Assembly: GCF_029379315.1 (NCBI RefSeq)
Contig: NZ_JAQYWQ010000010.1
Coordinates: forward strand, 1 to 64,000
DNA length: 64,000 nt
Reading direction: 5' to 3'
Source of the DNA: Nostoc sp. S13
Lineage (GTDB): Bacteria > Cyanobacteriota > Cyanobacteriia > Cyanobacteriales > Nostocaceae
Positions 9,168 through 18,379 of the stretch are shown in pieces. Numbering within the stretch: the stretch's first letter is position 1; each line of letters begins with the position of its first letter. A model generated the notes under the pieces. It made no database searches, had not been told where the DNA came from, and saw nothing but the letters and a program-made list of their open reading frames with translations. A program made the translations under genes and the position numbers.

Positions 9168-9428
9168 AATTCAGAATTCAGGAGCCAGAATGGATTCTGT
9201 GCGATGGTTACTGAGCTTCGCCTGCCCTGAGCTTTTCGTACCCTTCCCTACGGGACGCCAGGGGCGAACGGGAAGCAAGCTACGCGTAGCGTCTCCAAGA
9301 GTTGGGTCGAAGTACTGGATGTATTTAAAGGAAGCGATTTTAATCATGGAGAAGAAAAAATTCGTTTCCGTGACTCTTCGCCCTGACTTGACTGCTGGGG
9401 TATTCTGAATTCTAAATTCTGTCTTCTA
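9168..9428. repeat. Second GAATTC-ended inverted-repeat element with GC-rich repeat core
   Basis: The ends match the 6484-6656 element (GAATTCAGAATTCAGGAG and, inverted, TTCTGAATTCTAAATTCTGT). The core contains the dispersed Nostoc-type repeat TTCCCTACGGGACGC / GCTACGCGTAGCGTCTC. A 72-codon open frame across it is judged a by-product of the repeat. Confidence 0.5.
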
Positions 9429-9437
9429 CAGGACTTT

Positions 9438-11792
9438 TCATTCATCCTCTGAGTAAGAGTCTAGGTCGTCAGGCTCAATGTCATTTGGTAAGTAGAGGTC
9501 TGAAAGTTCTTCATTGGAAGCACTCCCAGTTAAACCTTTGGCTAGACCATCGCTGCCGACTGTTACCAAATCAATTTGCTGGCGGTAGTAATCGACACTT
9601 TTAACTTGCACGGCGACGCGATCGCCTAGTCTATAGGAAGCGCGATTTTTGCGACCAAACAGTGCCTGTTGTCTGGCGCGATATTCATACCAATCGTCTT
9701 TAAGAGAACTGACGTGTACTAATCCTTCTACCCTTAAAGGCACACCAGGATTACTTCTGGACTCCACCTCAGCTGCTGATACTTCAATTTCCACAAAGAA
9801 ACCGTAGGATTGAACACCAGTAATCACGCCTTGAAATACCTGACCAATGCGCTGCTTCATCAGTTGGGCTTTTTGCAGTCCGGCTAAATCGGCTTCAGCT
9901 TCTTGGACTTCTTTTTCTCGGTCGTTGATTTGGACAATTACCCTAGTTAAATCGCTTTGGAGTTCTTGTTGCAATTCTGGGGGTAAAACGTTCCAGTTAA
10001 TTTCCTCATGGCTTACGGAGTGGCGCAGGTTAACGCGTTCTCTGACACGGGTATTGCGGCGATCGCGTCCGTTTTCGAGTAGCGTGTAATACACTCTCTG
10101 CATGAGCAAATCTGGGTAACGCCGCAAGGGAGCACTAAAGTGGATATATTGCGGTAGTGCCAGACCAAAGTGAGATCCTTTGGTGGTGCTGTATGCAGAC
10201 GGCTTAAGTGTATCTTGCAACAAGTATGTAAGAACTTGCTCAGAAGGAGATTCGGCAAAAGCTGTGGTCAAATGTTGATAATCTAAGGGTTGGATATCGA
10301 CTTCTGGATCTAGTGTTAAGTCAACGCCTAAATTGACTGCCAATTTCAGCATTTCCTGGACATCTTCAACATCGGGTGTGCCTTGGACTCGCCAGATGGC
10401 AGGAACACTAAGGGCATTTAAGTGAGTTGCGATTAGTTGATTAACTAGCAGCACCAACTCCGTAAGTAGCGATCGCACTGGTAAATCATTCACCACCACA
10501 GTACCGAGAATCCCCTCGTCATAATAGGCGTTTTGGCTGGGCGGCAGATTCAACTGGAGGCTACCACGAGTCAACCTTACCTGTTTCACGGCTGTTTGCA
10601 AGGCTTGGAGGTCTTGCAATATCTGGGAAACCTGTGGGGATTGATCTTGAGATTGACCTGTAAGAATTGCTTGGGCTTGTTCTGTACTCAGTGCAGTTTC
10701 TACGTTGATCACACTGGGTTGAATTTCCCATTCCAACACTTGTCCTGATTTGGGATCAATTGTAATTAAAAAAGAGATGGTTAAGCGATCGCTCCCAGGT
10801 ATTAAAGAACAGCGTTCTGCCACAGCTGCGGGCAACATTGGCAGCACTAATTCTCCCAGATACACTGATTTGCCCCGTTTGAGTGCTTCTCTATCTAGAG
10901 GTTCGTCAGGTTGGACATAGTGAGAAACATCAGTGATATGAACGCCCAAAAGCCAATTTCCGGCTAAGTTTTTTTCTAAACTAAAAGCGTTTTCTATAAC
11001 TTTGGTATCGCCATTTACCCCTTTAATAGTGAGAGTAAACAAATTACGCAAATCCAGCCGATTTTTGAGGTCTGCTTTCAGCAGCTTTTTGGGCAACTTG
11101 ACGGCTGCTTCTAGCACATGATCTGGAAAAGTCCGGGAAAGGTCGTGCTTGCATGTAACTAAATCTATATCAGCAGCAGCTTCAGCATCGCTGCCAAGAA
11201 CTTGCACCACTCGACCCAGTGGGGGATATTGTGCCAACGGGTAACGCAAGACTTCCACATGAACCAGGTGATCGATCGCTTCTTCTAACTTCGCCCCGTT
11301 AGATTGAATCTTCAGTTCAAACAGCAATCGATCATCTAAGGGCACAGCCCTAAAACCGCTTTCCACCTGCTTAATTCGTGCCAGTAATGTGTGGTTGGAA
11401 CGTTCTAGAATCAGCTTCACCTCCCCTTCAGGAGAGCGACGGCGACTGCCTTCTTTGAGAACTCTGACCAAAACGCGATCGCCATTCCAAGCATTACTCA
11501 GATGACTTTCGCGGATGTAAATATCCTCAGCTCCTTCCACATCTTGAATAGCAAAGCAAAAGCCTTTACTAGAACAACGGAGTTTTGCCTCGATTATTCC
11601 CTCTTCTGAGACACGGCGATACTTGCCCCGTTCTTTCACTAAAATACCGATTTTTTCAAGAACATCTAAGGCAATGTGAAGTTTTTGTAAACTTTTTTCA
11701 TCTTCACAGCCAAGTTTCTTTTCCAAAACCTTCCGAGCTACCAATTTATCATCGGTGAAATTGGCAAGGAGTGTAGCGATTGAAAATTCCAT
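9438..11792 (-). CDS. rnr: Ribonuclease R/II-family 3'-5' exoribonuclease
   Basis: A 784-residue processive exoribonuclease. In order: an N-terminal winged-helix/cold-shock part (1-190, with GKYRRVSEEGIIEAKLRCSS), the RNB catalytic domain (about 240-600) and a C-terminal S1 RNA-binding domain (about 630-750, GVITGVQSYGFFVEIE). The RNB domain has the metal-binding stretch GVHITDVSHYVQPDEPLDRE, the ERCSLIPGSDRLTISF motif and HFGLALPQYIHFSAPLRRY. The C-terminus is acidic rather than basic. The length fits the cyanobacterial form, slightly shorter than E. coli RNase R. The symbol is by family; RNase II and RNase R types are hard to separate here. Role: turnover of structured RNA and rRNA quality control. 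Confidence 0.9.
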   Translation of the reverse strand: MEFSIATLLANFTDDKLVARKVLEKKLGCEDEKSLQKLHIALDVLEKIGILVKERGKYRRVSEEGIIEAKLRCSSKGFCFAIQDVEGAEDIYIRESHLSNAWNGDRVLVRVLKEGSRRRSPEGEVKLILERSNHTLLARIKQVESGFRAVPLDDRLLFELKIQSNGAKLEEAIDHLVHVEVLRYPLAQYPPLGRVVQVLGSDAEAAADIDLVTCKHDLSRTFPDHVLEAAVKLPKKLLKADLKNRLDLRNLFTLTIKGVNGDTKVIENAFSLEKNLAGNWLLGVHITDVSHYVQPDEPLDREALKRGKSVYLGELVLPMLPAAVAERCSLIPGSDRLTISFLITIDPKSGQVLEWEIQPSVINVETALSTEQAQAILTGQSQDQSPQVSQILQDLQALQTAVKQVRLTRGSLQLNLPPSQNAYYDEGILGTVVVNDLPVRSLLTELVLLVNQLIATHLNALSVPAIWRVQGTPDVEDVQEMLKLAVNLGVDLTLDPEVDIQPLDYQHLTTAFAESPSEQVLTYLLQDTLKPSAYSTTKGSHFGLALPQYIHFSAPLRRYPDLLMQRVYYTLLENGRDRRNTRVRERVNLRHSVSHEEINWNVLPPELQQELQSDLTRVIVQINDREKEVQEAEADLAGLQKAQLMKQRIGQVFQGVITGVQSYGFFVEIEVSAAEVESRSNPGVPLRVEGLVHVSSLKDDWYEYRARQQALFGRKNRASYRLGDRVAVQVKSVDYYRQQIDLVTVGSDGLAKGLTGSASNEELSDLYLPNDIEPDDLDSYSEDE

Positions 11793-11823
11793 GCAGTGAA
11801 CCGACCTTTGGTCAAAACATCAT

Positions 11824-12110
11824 TTGTTGTTTAATCTGGTTCTTTCCTGTATACCCTCACGGCTTACAGAAATAAGCTGGAAACAAATTGCCCTGAAGCA
11901 AGGCTTCCTAAGTTCTAAGGAAAGGAAGCCCGACCCAGCAAGAGCGGGAAACTACTCCCGCAGTTCCTTTGCAAGAAGCCGGCCCACGCACAACTCTGGG
12001 CATATACGAACTTCTCGCTGCACGATGCTCTCAGAGTTCGCCTGCGTTCAAGTCTCTTCACCTAACCAAACTTAAGATTGCACGCCTGATTAAAATTTAG
12101 CCCCGCTAGG
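11824..12110. other. Unassigned structured region, possible RNA
   Basis: No protein is recognised. The stretch is unusually structured: an 8-bp stem GGCTTCCT...AGGAAGCC at 11902-11930 contains a competing inner TTCCT/AGGAA pair. A perfect 6-bp hairpin GCGGGA-AACTAC-TCCCGC follows at 11944-11961, with further GC-rich complementary words down to about 12070. Its style differs from the dispersed repeat immediately downstream. I could not match it to tmRNA, RNase P, SRP or 6S RNA, and the transcribed strand is undetermined. Confidence 0.35.
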
Positions 12111-12164
12111 TAATTACGCGACGGGTTTTTGAGAAGTTGGGTTTAGAGAATCCATACTGCCCAA

Positions 12165-12425
12165 AAGCGCTATGCAGGGAAGCCACTGCGGTGAGGCAGC
12201 CCCCGTCTTCTCTACGAGACGCTCCGCGTTGGCGGAGCCTCCCTACGTCGCTAACGCTACGCTATCGAGCGTCTGGGGGACTACCGAACCCGAAGGGTCT
12301 TCTCCCAAAGGGAGACGCTAAAAGCGATGGGGTCTCCCCAAGAGGAGGAGCCAGCCGCTCTTTCGGGTCTCCCGACTTGAGTGGACTGGCGTCAAGTGGC
12401 GTGGAAACTACAGGTGTTTGATTGT
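12165..12425. repeat. GC-rich dispersed palindromic repeat cluster
   Basis: A block of the short GC-rich words that recur across the window (CTACGAGACGCTCCGCG, GACGCTAAAAGCG, CGAACCCGAAGGG, TCTCCCAAAGGGAGACGC). It contains several overlapping hairpins and an open frame on the plus strand with no protein signature. The rest of the gap to 12956 is AT-rich without a recognisable gene. Confidence 0.6.
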
Positions 12426-12956
12426 CTAGAGTGAAGGTAATTTTACGCCATTAGCCTCTGATTTTAACTAGGAGGAACTGCCGTGAACCCAATTTTCCCA
12501 CATGTAGAATCGGTAACAATTAGGTGAGCAGCTTAATAAGCAGTGAGGGTGAACCTTATCTCTATTATTGTAGATTTAGAGCACACTTCCAGAAAATAGT
12601 TCTAGATATTAAGTTGGGTAATCAGTATAGCATTGCAGGCAAGACTACCCAGATAAGTTCGCACTAGCCAAAAATTTCGTCAAAAAAGAGCTACTGCTAC
12701 AATTGGAACACGAGACAAAGCAAGAATATCACCTTGATAGAGAATTCTCCTTACTCATCGTCTGCCAAGAAACTAATTACACATAATAGTAAGCAATTAA
12801 AAATGTTCGCGGAGCGTCTCGTAGACAAGAAATGCAATATTGGCAGGCATCCTGGGTATCGAGTGGATGTAAATTAAAGTAAGGGCAGTTTACCTCGCTT
12901 GAGCATACAGGCAGTATCACCCCGTTATTAAAAATATTTAGATTGGTAGCAGTATT

Positions 12957-13841
12957 ATGTTGGCTCAATTCCAGAGCTTGTATCCCAAGGGCAGTCTGAT
13001 TTCTGAATTAGTGCAAATTTTTCAAGGAAAATATATTGTCCGGGCAAGCGTGCAAATTGAAGGCGTAACCCGTGCTACGGGTATGGCAGCAGCAGAAACA
13101 GTAGAAGCAGCAGAAGACCAAGCCAGAACGAGGGCGTTGATAGTTTTGGGTATTACAAATGCGCCACCAGAATCAGTGGCATTTAGCTCAAATCCAATTT
13201 CCCCGTCGCAGCTAAATCCTTCCTTGAATATTAAAGGTGGATTAAATGAATCTGGCTATTCCTCTGCAAAAGATGAGGATTTTGTTAGTAGTCAATGGTC
13301 AGTGGTCAGCGACAAAGAAATATCTATCCCGCCTTCCAGAGTCCGGAACATCAAACCAGAAGTAGTAACAAGCAGTAACGAACAGTACGAACACAGCAAT
13401 GCTGCGCCTTTATCAAGCGATACCTATAGCCAGGATTTAGGTCAAAACTTTCCTGTAACTACTAACCAGGAGCTAGAATTTGATCCTCCAGTTGAAAACT
13501 TGGAAATAACCTTTGATAACCAGGTGGAAAATCAAACCTTTCCAGGAATTTCTGCCAATAATGTTACACCATTTACACCTCGGAGTTACAGTCCTCAAGA
13601 GGATGTCGCCGCTCCGTCAGGGACAGGAAAGAGAAAGAAGAAAGCTGAACCCGTGGATTTATCGGATGTAATTGCTAAAACAGATGTCGAACTTCAGCGC
13701 TTAGGCTGGACACCAGAACAGGGACGGGAGCATCTGATTGAAACCTACGGTAAGCGCGGGCGGACTTTGCTGACTGAAGAAGAATTGCACGGATTCCTCA
13801 AATACCTCCAATCTCAGCCAGACCCATTAGCGGGATTTTGA
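12957..13841 (+). CDS. Unrecognised protein with N-terminal alpha/beta and C-terminal repeat domain
   Basis: A 294-residue protein. The first 70 residues form a compact alpha/beta unit: strand IVRASVQIEG, then the alanine-rich helix ETVEAAEDQARTRALIVLGI. This pattern vaguely recalls single-strand-annealing (Rad52-type) cores, but too weakly to name. A disordered Ser/Asn/Pro-rich linker (about 75-225) ends in a basic patch (GKRKKKAEP). The last 60 residues hold a small helical domain (ELQRLGWTPEQGREHLIETY, then GKRGRTLLTEEELHGFLKYL). The downstream gene is made of two copies of that same domain. DNA binding is possible but is inference only. Confidence 0.6.
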   Translation: MLAQFQSLYPKGSLISELVQIFQGKYIVRASVQIEGVTRATGMAAAETVEAAEDQARTRALIVLGITNAPPESVAFSSNPISPSQLNPSLNIKGGLNESGYSSAKDEDFVSSQWSVVSDKEISIPPSRVRNIKPEVVTSSNEQYEHSNAAPLSSDTYSQDLGQNFPVTTNQELEFDPPVENLEITFDNQVENQTFPGISANNVTPFTPRSYSPQEDVAAPSGTGKRKKKAEPVDLSDVIAKTDVELQRLGWTPEQGREHLIETYGKRGRTLLTEEELHGFLKYLQSQPDPLAGF

Positions 13842-13921
13842 TTAGTCAATAGTCATTTGTCTTTTGTAATCGGTAAGGGTCAATCAGAAAAGACATAGGC
13901 TATTGAAATACTAATGAAGCT

Positions 13922-14293
13922 ATGGAACCGGTAAATTTTTCTCAAGTAATTGCTCAAATGGATATCGAAATGCAGCTACGAGGCTGGACAACAGTCCAAG
14001 GACGGGAATATCTTAAAAAAACTTATGGGAAGCGCTCGCGTACTTTACTGACAGAAGTAGAGTTATTAGACTTCCTTCAATACCTTGAATCTCTACCTAC
14101 ACCAACATTAGACCAAGTTCTAATTGCCAAAATTAATGTCGAAATGCAGCGATTAGGCTGGACAACACAGCAGAGACAGGAATATCTTAAAAAAACTTAT
14201 GGAAAGTGATCGCGTTTTTTGCTGACCAATCAGGAATTGCATGAATTCCTCCAATATCTCCAATCTCGGCCAGACCCAAGAGCAGGATTTTGA
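13922..14293 (+). pseudogene. Tandem copy of the helical repeat domain, in-frame TGA
   Basis: The frame starts MEPVNFSQVIAQMDIEMQ and contains two copies of the C-terminal domain of the preceding gene. Copy 1 is complete (LRGWTTVQGREYLKKTYGKR, then SRTLLTEVELLDFLQYLES). Copy 2 reads LGWTTQQRQEYLKKTYGK and then hits TGA at 14207-14209, exactly where copy 1 has Arg. The same frame continues SRFLLTNQELHEFLQYLQ and ends with the family ending PDPRAGF at TGA 14291-14293, mirroring PDPLAGF of the upstream protein. A CGA to TGA transition explains it. Either a 95-residue truncated product is still made or the gene is dead. Confidence 0.7.
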
Positions 14294-14300
14294 TTTCCAA

Positions 14301-14380
14301 CTTCTAAATCAAGTTTTGCACTTCTAAATCGAGTTTTGAACTTCTAAATCAAGTTTTGAACTTCTGAATCAGGTTTTGAA
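14301..14380. repeat. Four 20-bp tandem repeats
   Basis: Four back-to-back units of CTTCTAAATCAAGTTTTGAA with one to three changes each, starting 7 bases after the final stop of the broken domain gene and ending just before the terminator hairpin. Unit length is exactly 20. Confidence 0.85.
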
Positions 14381-14383
14381 GTC

Positions 14384-14421
14384 AAATAACCCCTCTTCAC
14401 TTATAAAGAGGGATTATTTTT
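14384..14421. terminator. Bidirectional hairpin terminator
   Basis: The AATAACCCCTCTT stem pairs with AAGAGGGATTATT around a short loop, with T runs on both sides. It is placed between the plus-strand domain gene and the convergent clpP gene, so it can end both transcripts. Confidence 0.7.
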
Positions 14422-14472
14422 AGGGTTTAAGGGAATTAAAAGTGGTAATTCCCCATTTGCCAATCATGACTA

Positions 14473-15084
14473 TTAATTAACAAGAGCAACTGCTGGGCGG
14501 CTACCAGCGGCGTGACGGTCAATCACTTGGTCAATCAAACCGTATTCCCTGGCTTCCTCTGGCGACATGAAGAAGTCACGTTCAGTATCTTCAGCAATCC
14601 GCTCAATTGGTTGACCTGTATGTTCAGCTAAATAGTCGTTTAGCCGCCGCTTGTGGTACAGAATTTCCCGCGCCTGAATTTCAATATCAGTCGCCTGTCC
14701 TTGAGCGCCGCCTAAAGGTTGATGAATCATAATCCGAGAATGGGGTAAACTCATCCGCTTACCCTTAGCACCAGCACTGAGGAGGAAAGCGCCCATACTC
14801 GCCGCCAATCCGGTACAAATTGTACAGACATCAGGGCGAATGTGTTTCATAGTGTCAAAAATGCCCATACCAGCCGTCACCGAACCACCGGGAGAATTGA
14901 TATACATATAAATATCTTTCTCCGGGTCTTCAGCATCCAAATACAGCAGTTGGGCAACAATCAAGTTAGCAATGTTGTTATCAACTTGTTGTCCCAAAAA
15001 GATGATGCGCTCACGTAACAGCCGTGAGTAGATGTCAAAGGCGCGTTCACCTCGACCCGATTGTTCAATAACGATAGGAATCAT
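14473..15084 (-). CDS. clpP: ATP-dependent Clp protease proteolytic subunit
   Basis: A 203-residue serine peptidase forming the tetradecameric ClpP barrel that works with ClpC/ClpX unfoldases. The catalytic triad is intact: Ser96 in GLAASMGAF, His121 in [12 protein letters not shown] and Asp170 in [11 protein letters not shown]. The oxyanion region [10 protein letters not shown] and the processing-site-like N-terminus ([20 protein letters not shown]) are typical. Cyanobacteria carry several ClpP paralogues plus ClpR; the catalytic Ser shows this is a true ClpP, but which paralogue cannot be told. No clpX is adjacent. Confidence 0.96.
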   Translation of the reverse strand: MIPIVIEQSGRGERAFDIYSRLLRERIIFLGQQVDNNIANLIVAQLLYLDAEDPEKDIYMYINSPGGSVTAGMGIFDTMKHIRPDVCTICTGLAASMGAFLLSAGAKGKRMSLPHSRIMIHQPLGGAQGQATDIEIQAREILYHKRRLNDYLAEHTGQPIERIAEDTERDFFMSPEEAREYGLIDQVIDRHAAGSRPAVALVN

Positions 15085-15563
15085 GGAAGCGTGTTTGTGG
15101 CTACTTTAAATACATTTTATCGGTGACAGCATCAAACTGGGGTTGATCTCTACTGTTCCCAGGTAGATAAATTAAATCTTTCTCGTTTTCCCTTCTCTAA
15201 TAAAAGTGCAAAAGGTGCTTATGCATATAGATTTAACCCCTAAGGGCACTTTTTAGCGACAAAAGCTGTCTAAAAGAATATCCCGATTAAGGGAAGAATA
15301 AATCAAAAAACTCCAACTGTCGCCAATCTCATATCTCCGACTTTGCGGCACAACCTTGGCGATGTGGTAATTAGACCGATAACCGAAATCTGAATTGCTT
15401 AGGGAATTACGTTAAATATCGAGTAACATTTTAAACATTTTTTTAGGGTTTCCCTCAGCAATTATTAAGTTATTTTTGTTAGATTCGGTAAATCCATAGA
15501 ATAAGGTGTATTTAGAATAACCAGTCTTACTTGAAATGCTATCCACTCAGAGAGAGACGTGCC
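15085..15563. other. Gene-free intergenic region
   Basis: 480 bases upstream of clpP and of the small membrane gene, divergent from each other. It is AT-rich with ordinary composition. I see a weak TATAAT-like word upstream of 15564 but no conserved operator or hairpin worth naming. Confidence 0.4.
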
Positions 15564-15719
15564 ATGCTGGAAAAATTTTTACAAGCCGCCATCATCACCT
15601 TCTTGCTCCACCTGATAGTAGGACTTAGCCCAAATACTTTAATTCAGACAAAGACAGCATCACCTGTGCAAGAAACGCCACCAAATATCGTTAGCTTGCT
15701 ATTGCGATCTTTTCAATGA
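15564..15719 (+). CDS. Small single-helix membrane protein
   Basis: 51 residues starting MLEKFLQAAIITFLLHLIVG, one membrane helix (about 5-24) and a short polar tail rich in Thr and Pro. ATG 15564 is chosen over the upstream in-frame ATG because an AGAGAGA purine tract lies 6-12 bases before it and the helix begins at once. Such small proteins are common in cyanobacteria; no function is known to me. Confidence 0.5.
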   Translation: MLEKFLQAAIITFLLHLIVGLSPNTLIQTKTASPVQETPPNIVSLLLRSFQ

Positions 15720-15913
15720 GAATGTTTCATAAATTGTACGGGTGTCGGCGATGTCAAACAATTTTGGATTTGATACGGTCAAAGACATGCACTACTTCTA
15801 CCCAAGGGGTAATTCGCTCGTAGGGTTTCTTGCGTATGTACATAGCCGTCTAGGCTAACACTCCTCTTAACAGGGTAGACTGAGCAAAGAAGGCAACTCA
15901 TTTGCATTTGATC

Positions 15914-17968
15914 ATGACTAATCGCCTTGCTGAAGCTAAGAGCCTCTATCTCCGCAAACACGCTGAAAACCCGATTGATTGGTGGCCTTGGTGTGACGAA
16001 GCACTTGCAACTGCAAGGGCGCAAAATAAACCGATTTTTCTCTCCATTGGCTACTCTAGTTGCCACTGGTGTACTGTCATGGAAGGCGAGGCTTTTTCTG
16101 ATATTGCGATCGCTGACTACATGAATGCCAATTATCTTCCCATCAAAGTAGACAGGGAAGAAAGACCTGACCTGGATAGCATCTATATGCAGGCTTTGCA
16201 GATGATGAGTGGTCAAGGGGGTTGGCCTTTGAATATTTTTCTTTCCCCAGAAGATTTAGTGCCGTTTTATGCTGGTACTTATTTTCCTGTAGACCCGCGC
16301 TATGGTCGTCCGGGATTTTTGCAACTGTTGCAAGCCCTTCGCCGTTATTACGACACAGAAAAACAGGACTTACAGCAACGCAAAGCTCTAATTATTGAGT
16401 CTCTCCTAACGTCTGCGGTGTTGCAAGAGGGTACAACAAATGAGCTTGAAGACCATGAATTACTCCGCCAAGGTTGGGAAATCAGTACAGGTGTAATTAC
16501 TCCTAGTCAATCTGGCAACAGTTTTCCAATGATTCCCTATACACAATTAGCACTGCGGGGAAGTCGATTTAATTTTGAATCTCGTTCTGATGGCAAGCAA
16601 GTTTGTACCCAACGGGGACTAGACTTAGCGTTGGGAGGCATTTATGACCATGTGGGTGGTGGTTTTCATCGCTATACTGTTGACCCTACTTGGACAGTAC
16701 CCCACTTTGAAAAGATGCTTTACGACAATGGACAGATTGTGGAATATCTGGCTTCTTTATGGAGTACAGGAGTACAAGAACTAACCTTTGAGAGGGCAGT
16801 TGCTGGTACTGTACTATGGCTAAAGCGGGAAATGACCGCGCCGGAAGGTTACTTCTATGCTGCTCAAGATGCCGACAGCTTCACTGTTCCCACGGCAGTA
16901 GAACCAGAAGAAGGAGCCTTTTACGTCTGGAGTTACAGTGAACTACAACAACTGTTAACACCTGAAGAACTAAAGGAATTAGAACAGTTTACAGTCACAC
17001 CTAACGGCAACTTTGAAGGTCGTAATGTCTTGCAAAGACGTTATTCAGGGCAACTGAGTGCAACGCTGGAAACAGTACTGAGTAAGCTGTTTACCGCTCG
17101 CTATGGCGTTAGTTCTGAGTCTCTAGAAACTTTTCCCCCTGCTCGTAATAACCAGGAAGCAAAAACTGCTAACTGGCCAGGTCGCATTCCTTCGGTGACA
17201 GATACAAAGATGATTGTCGCTTGGAATAGCTTGATGATTTCTGGGCTGGCTAGGGCTGCTGGGGTGTTCCAACAACCGTTATATCTGGAATTAGCAGCAC
17301 GAGCAGCGAATTTTATCTTGAAAAATCAGTTTGTGGATGGGCGTTTCCACCGACTCAACTATCAAGGAGAACCAAGCGTTTTAGCTCAGTCTGAAGATTA
17401 CGCCTTTTTTATTAAAGCTCTGTTGGATTTACAAGCTTCCAACCCTGAGCAGGAGCAATGGTTAGAAAAAGCGATCGCTATTCAAGATGAATTCAACGAA
17501 TTTCTCTGGAGTGTAGAGTTAGGGGGTTATTATAACACATCAAGTGATTCCAGTCAAGATTTAATTGTCAGAGAGCGGAGTTACGCGGATAATGCTACAC
17601 CATCAGCTAATGGAGTTGCGATCGCTAACCTTGTCCGTCTGGCGTTACTCACCGATAATCTAGATTATTTGGATTTAGCAGAACTTGGCTTAAAAGCTTT
17701 TAGAAGCGTCATGCATCGCGCTCCCCAAGCTTGTCCCAGTTTATTTACAGCTTTGGATTGGTATCGTAATTCTACCTTGATTCGCAGCACAACTGAGCAG
17801 ATTAACGCTTTGATCCCCAAGTATTTACCGGCGGCTGTGTTTGCCGTAACATCTGATTTACCAGAGGGAAGTGTTGGGTTAGTTTGCCAAGGTTTGAAGT
17901 GTCTTGCACCGGCAGAAAGTGTAGAGCATTTATTACAGCAAGTGCAGCAAAGTCAAAATAGGGCATAG
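15914..17968 (+). CDS. YyaL/Spata20-type thioredoxin-domain protein (DUF255)
   Basis: A 684-residue protein from the ATG at 15914 ([20 protein letters not shown]). The N-terminal 150 residues are a thioredoxin-like DUF255 domain with the family motif [11 protein letters not shown] (Cys50 and Cys53). The rest is a six-hairpin alpha/alpha-barrel of glycosidase type, with [29 protein letters not shown] and [19 protein letters not shown] conserved. The family (bacterial YyaL, animal Spata20) is widespread with no settled reaction. The stop codon lies inside a heptamer repeat. A shortened, chimeric copy of residues about 515-610 occurs at 20.8-21.1 kb. Confidence 0.9.
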   Translation: MTNRLAEAKSLYLRKHAENPIDWWPWCDEALATARAQNKPIFLSIGYSSCHWCTVMEGEAFSDIAIADYMNANYLPIKVDREERPDLDSIYMQALQMMSGQGGWPLNIFLSPEDLVPFYAGTYFPVDPRYGRPGFLQLLQALRRYYDTEKQDLQQRKALIIESLLTSAVLQEGTTNELEDHELLRQGWEISTGVITPSQSGNSFPMIPYTQLALRGSRFNFESRSDGKQVCTQRGLDLALGGIYDHVGGGFHRYTVDPTWTVPHFEKMLYDNGQIVEYLASLWSTGVQELTFERAVAGTVLWLKREMTAPEGYFYAAQDADSFTVPTAVEPEEGAFYVWSYSELQQLLTPEELKELEQFTVTPNGNFEGRNVLQRRYSGQLSATLETVLSKLFTARYGVSSESLETFPPARNNQEAKTANWPGRIPSVTDTKMIVAWNSLMISGLARAAGVFQQPLYLELAARAANFILKNQFVDGRFHRLNYQGEPSVLAQSEDYAFFIKALLDLQASNPEQEQWLEKAIAIQDEFNEFLWSVELGGYYNTSSDSSQDLIVRERSYADNATPSANGVAIANLVRLALLTDNLDYLDLAELGLKAFRSVMHRAPQACPSLFTALDWYRNSTLIRSTTEQINALIPKYLPAAVFAVTSDLPEGSVGLVCQGLKCLAPAESVEHLLQQVQQSQNRA

Positions 17969-18033
17969 GGTATGGGGCATAGGGCATAGGGCATAGGGCA
18001 TAGGGCATAGGGTATAGGGTATGGGGCATGGGG
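17960..18033 (+). repeat. Heptanucleotide tandem repeat (STRR), locus A
   Basis: About ten units of GGGCATA / GGGGCAT / GGGTATA in a row. The stop codon of the YyaL-type gene is within the first unit. The same unit recurs at 43121-43205 and 53105-53158. Heptamer STRRs are characteristic of heterocystous cyanobacteria. The rest of the gap to 18379 holds a GC-rich dispersed repeat (about 18100-18190) and no gene. Confidence 0.9.
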
Positions 18034-18379
18034 TTATTTTCCTTGCCTGTCTAGTGCCTACTCCCTAGTTTTTAGGTGAATTCTAGTAATAAAATTACCA
18101 TAGCCGTTGGTTTCGACTTCGCTCAACCAACTGAGTAATCAAGAGTTGAACGTTCCCGTAGCGTCTGGCAAAGAAGTCGAAACTCGTCAACATAGGTATT
18201 TTTTTCATCAGAAATCACCTTAGGAAGGTGAATTAAATAAAATGCAAAACTTCATCCTGTATCTAGCTTCCCTCTCCTTTATAAGGAGAGCGATTGAGGG
18301 TGAGGTAAGCCAGGGACATAAATCATATGTTATTTAATTCTTATTCCTTAGTACCCAGACTCGGATTCGATGTATAACT

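Noticed and set aside
11824-12110. 6S RNA, tmRNA, RNase P RNA or SRP RNA
   Set aside because: Hallmark segments of each were looked for and not found, so the region is left unassigned.
12137-12421. Plus-strand frame of 94 codons
   Set aside because: Entirely coded by the GC-rich repeat cluster; residues follow the repeat words.
12777-12968. Minus-strand frame of 63 codons with several Cys
   Set aside because: Its C-terminal part is coded by the dispersed repeat (CTACGAGACGCTCCGCG) and it covers the likely promoter of the 12957 gene; no family signature.
3709-14209. Genetic-code change with TGA read as an amino acid
   Set aside because: Intact genes in the window (for example the 294-residue protein and the RNase R-type gene) end normally with TGA, so TGA is a working stop.
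17960-18033. CRISPR-like array
   Set aside because: The period is seven bases without spacers: a heptamer tandem repeat, not a CRISPR. The same applies to 43121 and 53105.
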